Assembly (NCBI RefSeq): GCF_002994745.2 | Contig: NC_037089.1 | Location: 84,344,347-84,408,346 of the forward strand | Direction of reading: 5' to 3' | From: Rosa chinensis | Taxonomy: Eukaryota; Streptophyta; Magnoliopsida; Rosales; Rosaceae | DNA length: 64,000 nt | Shown: piece by piece, positions 49,521 through 58,300 of the stretch | Numbering within the stretch: position 1 is the first letter of the stretch | Layout of the letters: the number at the start of each line of letters is the position of its first letter | Program-made: the position numbers and the translations under genes | The notes under the pieces: model-generated | The model's database searches: none | What the model saw: the letters and a program-made list of their open reading frames with translations, nothing else | What the model was told of the DNA's origin: nothing

Positions 49521-50253
49521 TGTTAGGTTCCCTCCTCATGCTAGAGACATCATTATTAATGATGTTTGTCTTGTAGGAAATAAAGAAAGAATAAAGCTAG
49601 AGTTGGATTCTTTCTTTTAGCCCGTAGGCATGTTGCTGGCATTGAAGAAAAACAAGAGTGTTTTTCTAATGGTTCCTTTCACACTTCCTTTATTGGAGGA
49701 GACAAGAAAGATGAAAACATGCAAGAAAACAAGGCAGCAAACAAGGCAGAAGACAAGGAAAGAAGAAAAGGAGAAAGCATGCCGGCTTTGGAGAAAGAGC
49801 TGGAGAGAGAATGTGAGAGAGGGGAATATATATTCCCCATATCGGCAGAAAGGAGAAGAGAGAGGGCAGAAGCACAAAGAGAGTAAGGAGAGAGCAGAAA
49901 CACTTTCTTTGTGAGCAACTCGGGTCTTCGTGTATAGAAGAAAAAGTGAGTTGTGTGAATAGCTCTTGGGGTAGAGTAATCTTCTAGGTTGAGAGAGGGT
50001 GTACAAGGGGTATCCGATTGGATACAAGGGCTCGGGTTGGGTATAAACTTGAGTGCTCGAATTGTGTATAAATTTGAGCGGTGTAATCTTGTACTTGTGT
50101 AAATCTCTCATTAGTGAAGGTGAAACTCTTCGAGGACGTAGGCAAGGATATTGGCCGAACCTCGTTAAAACTTATTGTCTTCTTGGTTTGCTTATTTCTT
50201 ATTTCCATCTCTACTAGTAGTACTTGCGTGACGGGGGGATTAATTTCCCAACA
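49521..50253 (+). repeat. 5' LTR of the TR-GAG element (733 bp)
   Basis: It begins TGTTAGGTTCC and ends CCCAACA. Its antisense open frames are fortuitous, since the same frames recur in the 3' LTR. Confidence 0.95.
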
Positions 50254-50295
50254 GTGGTATCAGAGCTTCGGCTTATCGGTCGTGGATTGTTTGTC

Positions 50296-51678
50296 ATGGC
50301 AAGTTCTAGCGTCTCACATTTCAAGGTGGAGCAGTTTGATGGAAAGGGAAATTTCACTCTATGGCAAAGGAGGGTGAAGGACATCCTAGTTCAACAAGGT
50401 CTTGCAAAACCTTTGAAGGGAAAGGATGCGAAGCCGGTGAAGATGTCAGATGAAGATTGGGAAGAGTTGGAGTCCCGGTGTGTCAGCACTATTAGGCTTT
50501 ATATTGCTGACAATATTATCAATAATGTTAATAATGTTGATTCGGCAACTCAGCTTTGGGAAAAAATGGAGAAGCTTCATCTTGGGAAAGGCTTGCAGAC
50601 GAAGTTGAATCTAAAGCGAGATCTCTACAAGCTCAAGATGGGAGAAGGTGCGAGTCTCATGGAGCACATGAATGTGTTCAGAGGATTGGTAGATCAACTA
50701 GCAAAAGTTGATGTAAAGATTGAGGAAGAAGATCAAGCCCTTCTACTTCTTACCTCGCTTCCCGATTCGTATGAGAATATTATCACTACAATCTTGTATG
50801 GTAAGGATACATTAAAGATGGAGGAGGTGGAATCGACTCTCTTAAATCACGAGAAGCGGAGGAAAGCCGATGATTCCCAAATTTCCGTCTTTGTTGCTCA
50901 AGATCAGAATCGATGGGGAAGGTCAACTGCCAGGGGATCTAGTGGACATAGTAGGTCTAAATCCAGAGGCAGGGGAAAGGGCAAGCAGTGCTACAAGTGC
51001 AAGGAGTGGGGACACATAAGGCCGGATTGTCCGTTGTGGAAAGAGAAGGATGATAAGGGCTCAGATTGCTCCATGACTGGTATAGCACAAGCTTCAAATG
51101 ATTTTGGAGAATTTCTCACAGTCTCCAAAGGTAATTACACTTGTTCTCAACGTGATTGGATATTGGATACTGGTTCTTCTCATCATCTTTGCTCTAGGAG
51201 AGAATATTTTGATACGTTCCAAGAAGTCAAAGGATTTGTGACTTGGGGTGATGGCACAAGGCGTTGTGTCATGGGTGTTGGAACGGTGAAGATCAAGATG
51301 TTTGATGGAGCGGTTCGTACTTTGGGTGATGTTATGTACGTCCCAAGGTTCCGAAGAAATTTAGTATCCTTGAGCCAGCTAGACTCCAAGGGCTGTAGGG
51401 TTTTGTCAGCAGGGGGAGCTATGAAAATATCACGTGGCTGCATGGTCCTAATGAAGGGAGAAAAGTGTGGAAGTATGTTCCGTCTGATAGGAAAAACTCA
51501 GACCTCGAAGGTTGAAGGGAAACGGTGTGCACGAGGATGCAGGTACCTGAAGCGGGTCTCGTTTGCGAGCATAGCAGAGACTCCAGTGACAAGTTTCCAA
51601 GTTTCAGACGATGGTGAGAGGGTAAATCCTGCTAGGGAAGGGGTCAAGTCGAGGTCCCTCTTCAGAGTCAACAGGTGA
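50296..51678 (+). CDS. Copia gag-protease protein (460 aa)
   Basis: I choose the ATG at 50296 because the earlier in-frame ATG at 50224 lies inside the LTR and would translate the primer site. Residues about 8-190 form the gag capsid-like domain (FDGKGNFTLWQRRVKDIL, LWEKMEKLHL, LLTSLPDSYENI). An Arg/Ser/Gly-rich stretch and a CCHC zinc knuckle (CYKCKEWGHIRPDC) follow at about 232. Then comes the aspartic protease motif LDTGSSHHLC with Asp at 291. After MYVPRFRRNLVSLSQL the frame runs on into unrelated sequence and stops at 51678, before any pre-integrase, integrase or reverse transcriptase. The protein would pack RNA into particles but could not copy or integrate it alone. Confidence 0.9.
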   Translation: MASSSVSHFKVEQFDGKGNFTLWQRRVKDILVQQGLAKPLKGKDAKPVKMSDEDWEELESRCVSTIRLYIADNIINNVNNVDSATQLWEKMEKLHLGKGLQTKLNLKRDLYKLKMGEGASLMEHMNVFRGLVDQLAKVDVKIEEEDQALLLLTSLPDSYENIITTILYGKDTLKMEEVESTLLNHEKRRKADDSQISVFVAQDQNRWGRSTARGSSGHSRSKSRGRGKGKQCYKCKEWGHIRPDCPLWKEKDDKGSDCSMTGIAQASNDFGEFLTVSKGNYTCSQRDWILDTGSSHHLCSRREYFDTFQEVKGFVTWGDGTRRCVMGVGTVKIKMFDGAVRTLGDVMYVPRFRRNLVSLSQLDSKGCRVLSAGGAMKISRGCMVLMKGEKCGSMFRLIGKTQTSKVEGKRCARGCRYLKRVSFASIAETPVTSFQVSDDGERVNPAREGVKSRSLFRVNR

Positions 51679-51887
51679 TCGTTGCCTCAGGGCAGTTACA
51701 CATGGTATTGGCCGACTGAATCAGGGGGAGCTAGGACCAAAAGCAATTGACTCTGATTATGTGTAACTGCGCAGCTAGAAGGCCAATAGAATGCTTGTGG
51801 GTATAACAAGTTGTGTCTCGGATTGAGATGACTTCAAGAATTGAAGTAGTGATGCGGAGCTCTCCACCTAAGTCGGGAGGGGGAGAT

Positions 51888-52619
51888 TGTTAGGTTCCCT
51901 CCTCATGCTAGAGACATCATTATTAATGATGTTTGTCTTGTAGGAAATAAAGAAAGAATAAAGCTAGAGTTGGATTCTTTCTTTTAGCCCGTAGGCATGT
52001 TGCTGGCATTGAAGAAAAACAAGAGTGTTTTTCTAATGGTTCCTTTCACACTTCCTTTATTGGAGGAGACAAGAAAGATGAAAACATGCAAGAAAACAAG
52101 GCAGCAAACAAGGCAGAAGACAAGGAAAGAAGAAAAGGAGAAAGCATGCCGGCTTTGGAGAAAGAGCTGGAGAGAGAATGTGAGAGAGGGGAATATATAT
52201 TCCCCATATCGGCAGAAAGGAGAAGAGAGAGGGCAGAAGCACAAAGAGAGTAAGGAGAGAGCAGAAACACTTTCTTTGTGAGCAACTCGGGTCTTCGTGT
52301 ATAGAAGAAAAAGTGAGTTGTGTGAATAGCTCTTGGGGTAGAGTAATCTTCTAGGTTGAGAGAGGGTGTACAAGGGGTATCCGATTGGATACAAGGGCTC
52401 GGGTTGGGTATAAACTTGAGTGCTCGAATTGTGTATAAATTTGAGCGGTGTAATCTTGTACTTGTGTAAATCTCTCATTAGTGAAGGTGAAACTCTTCGA
52501 GGACGTAGGCAAGGATATTGGCCGAACCTCGTTAAAACTTATTGTCTTCTTGGCTTGTTTATTTCTTATTTCCATCTCTACTAGTAGTACTTGCGTGACG
52601 GGGGATTAATTTCCCAACA
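51888..52619 (+). repeat. 3' LTR of the TR-GAG element (732 bp)
   Basis: It is almost identical to 49521-50253. The visible differences lie near the end (gcttgttt versus tttgctta, and one G fewer). Confidence 0.95.
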
Positions 52620-53108
52620 GATTATTTGTAAATTTTTCTTTCTGGGAGAGAAGATGAAATCCCCTCTAGCTCATCTGCGAGTTGCCTTCCTTCCCTCTAG
52701 CTCCAAGACATCATAAAATGGATCAAACACATATGCAATCACAGAAACTCAATCGAGAATTGCATAATTAACAAAATCCAATTGAGATTTCACACAAATA
52801 ACAAAACTCAGTTTATGTTTGACAATTGAATGAGTCTAAGTTGAACACTGAAGACAAAATAGCATAATTAACAATAAACGTCAAATTTCATATAATCAAC
52901 AAAACCCAGTTGAGATTTTGAATAATTAACAAAGCCCATTGGAGGGAGGTGGTTGTTATGGGGTTGCTCTAACATGTATTTGAAATCAGAGAGGGTCGGC
53001 TAGCTCCTCTGAACGAAGATGACTAGCTCCCAAAATCTGTAGGTCGGATAAGATGCCGACAATTGAGGTCTTCATGCAAGTTCATTGATGGCAGTCAAAA
53101 ATGAACCA

Positions 53109-53330
53109 TCAAACAACCATTGCCATGAGCTGGACCTGTGAGATATCCAACACCACCACATCAATCCCAGCCTTCACCAACTCCTTCAGACTCTCCTTAT
53201 CCGACTCCCTTGTCCCTATCTCCGCCCCGACCCTCCACGAGCCGTCCGGTCCAACCGACCCGAGCTCCAATTTCGAGTACCCTCTTATCTGCTTCATAGA
53301 CTCCTTCCCCACAACGTTTACAACGTCGTC
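53109..53330 (-). pseudogene. Captured IMP dehydrogenase fragment
   Basis: The minus strand encodes GSVGPDGSWRVGAEIGTRES, then LKELVKAGIDVVVLD. This is the stretch of IMPDH after the CBS pair, where the barrel strand leads to the Asp-Ser-Ser-Gln site (here DISQ). The family catalyses IMP to XMP in GMP synthesis. Only about 65 codons are present, ending in unrelated sequence, so it has no enzyme function. It lies inside the right arm of the Pack-MULE. Confidence 0.8.
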
Positions 53331-53726
53331 GTCCCTGCCGAGAGAGTCTGAAAATTGGGAAAGAGGAATAGAGTTGAAGATAGGTAGAGAATGGACGACT
53401 CTACCCTTGAAAAGTTAACCTCGTTAACGGCTTTACTATTCCCAGGTACTAATACTGGGTCGGGCTTAAAAGTTCAGGTACCAATCTGATATTTTTTAAA
53501 CTTAAGGTACGAAAGTTATTAGTGGCCGATATGTCAGGTACTGTTTGTGAGATTTTCCCTATGAATTAACACAATTCTACTTGTTTATATGGTTATACTA
53601 GTTTTTTTATTTATTAAAATATGGTTATACTAGCTAGTAAGACTGAATATGCAATAATAGTGTGTGGGGGGGGGGGGGGGGTTGTCTAGACCCTTGCATG
53701 CCCTTACACAGTTCCGCCCGCCCCTG

Positions 53727-54055
53727 GTCGGACTCCGCTCGGAGACAATTCCGGAAAAACCTCTCGTCAAAATCCGTAACTCAAAAAATTGACTGAGAAG
53801 AAGAAGAGAGGTGATAAACGACGACGTACCGACGAGTAAGACGAGGCGTTTGGCGGGGGCAGGGAAGCGAGGGGAGACGAGATCCATGCCGTGAACAATG
53901 GGGGACTTGAAGTAGATGTCGAAGATGCTGAGCATGTAAACAGCGTGAAGAACGACGGCGAGCCATTTCTCTTTTGTCTTCAGCCATTTTCTTCTCACGC
54001 TTAAGTTCACTACTTTCCGGCTTCTGCTGCTTTCTTCTACCTCTCTCCCTCCCAT
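53727..54055 (-). pseudogene. PIGN: PIGN pseudogene, exon 1 and start of exon 2
   Basis: Exon 1 (54055-53830) still starts [16 protein letters not shown] and keeps its donor. It is 9 bp shorter than the intact exon ([11 protein letters not shown] instead of [14 protein letters not shown]). The first bases of exon 2 follow at 53735-53755 after an 11-12 base deletion next to the transposon. It joins in order with the exons 2-4 remnant at 46940-47727. Confidence 0.92.
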
Positions 54056-55362
54056 TTCTCTGAGACTCTTTGCCTCCGCGAAGGATGAAAAAGTGAACCA
54101 CTGCGATAGGATTTTTTTGGTACATACTACTTTGGTATATAATCCTTCTAGAATTGAATAAAAGTACCAATTTATGTATTTTATTTTCTTAGTCATTAGT
54201 CTCCTCTAGTAAACGAATGTTTTCCACTGACTTCGCCAATTAAGTCTGTTATGCTCAATCTTTAGGAAGAGGTTCCTAGTCAGCACAATTTGGATTACAG
54301 AAGTAGTATAGGTAAATACATGTATTTTTGTCTCCTTTGACTTCTTACCATCAATAAAAGATGAATTATTCAAAAATCATCTGTCTTGTGAGATTGTTTC
54401 TTGATATTTTCTTTCAATTATTCATTTACTCCTCGTGGTTGCCCAACATCCATATAATTGTGTTCTTCCTTGCCGCTACTCCCATTTTAATATCGTGTGG
54501 TTTTATTGTTCCTTACAAGGTTGGCTCACTTGCCTCCTGGGTTAAGGTTGGCAAGTGCCACACGGTCTTATTTGAGCATCACACAGGACGGTCCGTGACA
54601 GTTGGTATCAAAGCTTTAGGGATCGTCCGTTCTTTATCTTTGTATTATTTGCTCTTCGATAGTCTTAGTTCTTTAATTAATCTCGAGCATCAAATTAATT
54701 ACTCGTTAATAAAAATTATTATAAAGTCTCGGACTATGATATATGTGGTTGTTCGGGTTGATGTCATTGGTCTATCTGACATGTACTTATTCCTGCAAGG
54801 TCCTCATCAAATTCCAGTATTGTTATTGGCCTAAACCACCACATGACAATAACATTAATAATCCAAAATCATAGAATATTTACTCACTCGTTAATCTGTT
54901 CTTTTTTTCCTCATTCGGGAATTAATAACATTACTAATTAAGGAGTACTCATTTGCAATACGTTGAACTAACTTTGGTTAAGTATCTTCAATTCATGAAT
55001 TATTATGTTGTGTGTTACCATCCGTCATTTCGTCGATATGTTAATCTCATGAGAGGAGCGCTGACTTTTGCACTGTCAATCTCCTACACCGTTCTTCTTC
55101 TTTTTTTTCCTTTTTCTTAATAAATTTTTCTGTTTGATGAATGTCTCATAAAAAATAAAAATAAACTGAGCGAAATTTCCAGGTATGTTTTTCATTTCCA
55201 TGAATATTATTAAATGGATGCTACGTCCATATATGGGCGATGACATCAAGTAAATAGTAGACATTAATAATTGTATTATTAGAAGGATTAATTTATTAAT
55301 TGACCATATGATACAACCCAATCCTATATTAATGGCTTCTCTCGATCTAGTTTATAAATCAA
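54056..55362. other. Intergenic with a retrotransposon 5'-end remnant
   Basis: About 54470-54620 looks like the end of an LTR and primer site: gtccgtgaca, then ttggtatcaaagc at 54600. The purine tract and partner LTR were not found. A run of 16 G occurs just left at 53667-53682. No gene is supported. The open frame at 54361-54834 runs across the LTR and primer site and is not a gene. Confidence 0.4.
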
Positions 55363-58300
55363 TTAGGCATCGACGCTGTTATTAGCTGGGGTGACCGGAG
55401 GCACTGGAGCCGTACGCATAATGTGATTGCTAAATCCACGTGGACTACGTCCCTGAAACAAAAACATCAAAATTAACTAGATGTTAATAACGGTAAGCAC
55501 TGCACATATCTCACCAGAAACAAAAAAACCACAACCCATATTGTCAAAATAATTGTTAAAAAATGCAAAATTAATTAAGAAAAAAGAAATGCAAAATAAC
55601 TTAAATATCCTACAAAGTCAAAGTAAAATATGGAAAGAAAAAAATGTGAGACATTTATTAGAAGGGCAAACATGAAAAAATAGAATTAGTTATTCAATAT
55701 AATAAATATTGAGTTTAAAGTGGTAGTGGAATCCACATGTCATTTGTTGAGTGGGAAATGTTAAAAGGAAAAGGTAGCTAGCATTCATCTTAATGGTAAG
55801 AGCAACTCCAACAGATTCCCTATAATTTCTGTATTATAGGGAAACTGTTGAAACCGAAAAAAATCACAAGTCCAGAAATTATATGGTGATGGTCTTTCAA
55901 AATTCAAAAAGTGGGAGCCCATTACAATATTGATATTCCTACAAGCTGCTGTGGATAAAGAAAATAAAGAGAGAGAAATACATTCAGTTTCACATGGGAT
56001 AAGTTTGTTACAATTTTGACCAAACTCAAAACGGCAAGCAGCTGTTACTAAAAACTTATTCAAAGTCCTTTAGCTTTGACAAGTTCAAATGACATCAAGC
56101 AATAAGGGATAATGTTCTGTTAGCAAGTGATAAAGTTAAGCTTGTTATTCAAATTCAAATACAAGTGGCTATCAGCTATCCGGCTACACTTATCTAATCA
56201 CCCTTATATAAAGGTGGCAACGGTGAAGAGACAGGGGGAGAAATACAAAAGATACAGGCAGCAGAGGAGAAAAAAGGCTACAGAGCAGAAATACAAAGAG
56301 TAGAAGAGGATACGCAGCACAGAGAGGCAGAAAAGAAAGGTCCAACTATGAGTTTTGCTACCGGGGAAAGAAGAAAAGCTGCAGGTATTCCATGGCTATT
56401 CTTTCCTACATAAGATTTTACCGATGATGCTTATGACAGGGAGAAGATCTCTACCTTCCTCCATGGTGCAACTTTCATATGGTGTTAAAAGACTCTAATA
56501 GGCCGTTCATGCAACGACCACAACCATTAGAGCCTTTCCAGACCTTCCAAGATAATGTTTCTGCTGCTCTCTAAAGCTTAAAACATCGAAACAAAGTGGT
56601 TGTTCATGAACAGCCAAGTTTCGTGCCCAAAACTCCTCCAAAATGGTGCTGCTATGCATAGAGATGGTTGTTCATGAATAGCTGTTAAAGTGCTAAAGCT
56701 CCCTCCAAAGTTTTCTCCATGATCGACCAACGCTTTCAGTTGATCTTTACTTAAGTTGTTGCTGATGATAACGCCACAAAGAGAACAAATCTGCAGTTAA
56801 GTTGTTTCTGCTCCAAGCGACACATATAAGGAAAGTAATTGGAACTTTGCGGTGGAGAACAATCAAAGCTTGCATACAGAAGCTCTGATATTAGTATATT
56901 GCTATTGTCAGAATATGAAGGCAAGACAAGTTCCAAAGGCCCAGACGCAAAAGAAAGAGCAATCTCACTTTGCTTTGTCTCTTAAAGCGGTGGTCTGATC
57001 AGCAAGAAGACAAACAAGCCTTGCTTAATTGACGGTGGTTTGATCAATAAGAAAACAAAAAAATGCAGGCCAAGCTGAATTGTTTAATTGGGCAAATATT
57101 CAAACCTGAACATGCTTTATTTAATTGAAGAGGTGATGTATTTGATAAACAAGAAGACAACCCACAACTAAAGTACTTAATGAAATATTGAAGCACAGGG
57201 AATCGGTGTAAAGCAAAGCAAAGATTGTCTTTATGTTGATTACAAAGAATTGCAGTTGTTTAGCCAAAATGCAATTAAAGATATGGGTCACAAATTAAGA
57301 TGAATGGTCTGTGCATGTAGTGGTGATAGTGTTCCAAGCTTGCAAGCCAAACTAATTAAATTTGGCTTGATTGTTTTTTTTAACCGTGACACAAGGGAAT
57401 GATTGCAAATGGGGGATATATTTGTACAAAGACCAGATTAAGCTATTGTGATCAAATCAAGCCGGTCTCTACATCAAAGTCTCTTCTCTACATCAAAGTC
57501 CCTGCATCAAAGATCCGGTCCACTTCGAACTCTGAGCACAGATTCAATTATTCATCTCGATGGGGTCTAAATCAAATATCCATCATCAAGTAAGACACCT
57601 TCAATGTAAGTTTCGGGCCTGGCCAAATTTGTTTGTCGACAACGCAAAAGCCCATTCATACGACCCAGTACAAGATTCAATACATCGAGTGCCCAAATTA
57701 AATTCGAGCGTCTGCAGAAGAAATACATTCGACAGATTTAAAAATAAATATATGTACATCCGTCGACACAAAAAATTCTCTGACCACCAGAAATACAAAT
57801 TGTTATGAACTACGGTCGGTTTGATCCTACAATGGGTACGTAGGCAATCTAGCAACACCCACTAGATGCAACCACAAGTCCAAACAGAATCCCTGACTCC
57901 ACCAGTCAAAATTTAGCCAGTCCTAAATTGAATCACTGACTCCAGTCAAATTCTCCCAACACAAGAAATACAAATTCTCCTGAACTACAATGATTTGATC
58001 CCTCCTCGAGGGTATGTAGGCAATCTAGCGACCCACTAGATGTAACCGCAAGTCCAAACAAAATCACTTACTCCCTGGTTCATCCTATCCGAATCCCTGA
58101 CCTCATCAGTCAAATTCTGCCAAACACCAGGAAACGTCTCAGCCTTTCCAAATAAAATTCATGACTCCCTGGTTCATCCAATCCGAATCCCTGACCTCAT
58201 CAGTCAAATTCCGCCAAACACCAGGAAACGTCATAACCTTTCCAAACAAAACCAAAACAAATCGAATCTCTGGTTCACTTACACCAAATTCGTCCAAACA

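Larger units (their letters stand above)
49521..52619 (+). mobile_element. Young Copia element with gag-protease only (TR-GAG type)
   Basis: The LTRs at 49521-50253 and 51888-52619 differ by about three bases, one of them a G in a G run. The target duplication gatta is perfect (49516-49520, 52620-52624). The primer site TGGTATCAGAGC follows the 5' LTR at 50255, and a purine tract (gggagggggagat) precedes the 3' LTR. The interior encodes gag and a protease active-site block; integrase and reverse transcriptase are absent. It must have used proteins of a full-length relative. Confidence 0.95.
49125..53560. mobile_element. Pack-MULE with captured gene fragments
   Basis: Long inverted ends pair 49125-49250 with 53345-53560: aaaat-tcacaaacagtacctgac, tatcggccactaataact and tattcctctt-cccaattttca are shared in reverse. 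The flanking 9-mers are atgaattag and atgaattaa (49116-49124, 53561-53569), as expected of Mutator-like elements. Next to the right end lies an IMP dehydrogenase fragment. Removing the Copia insertion leaves about 1.3 kb with no transposase. Confidence 0.75.
47728..53726. mobile_element. hAT-like element inserted in pseudo-PIGN exon 2
   Basis: The left end reads caagggcgaaac; the right end, reversed, reads caggggcgggcggaac. Both fit hAT-type termini. The flanking 8-mers are gttagact (47720-47727) and gtcggact (53727-53734). The intact gene has gtcggact once at this point, so this is an 8-bp target duplication with two later changes. No transposase is present. Without its nested insertions the element would be under 2 kb. 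Confidence 0.75.

Noticed and set aside
49617..50208. Several open frames on the minus strand, up to 164 codons
   Set aside because: They lie in the 5' LTR of the TR-GAG element and recur unchanged in the 3' LTR (51984-52575). Their composition (Phe/Leu/Ser/Cys) is that of translated purine-rich DNA.
54361..54834. Plus-strand frame of 157 codons, hydrophobic
   Set aside because: It crosses a putative LTR end and tRNA primer site, has no recognisable domain, and its composition is that of AT-rich DNA.
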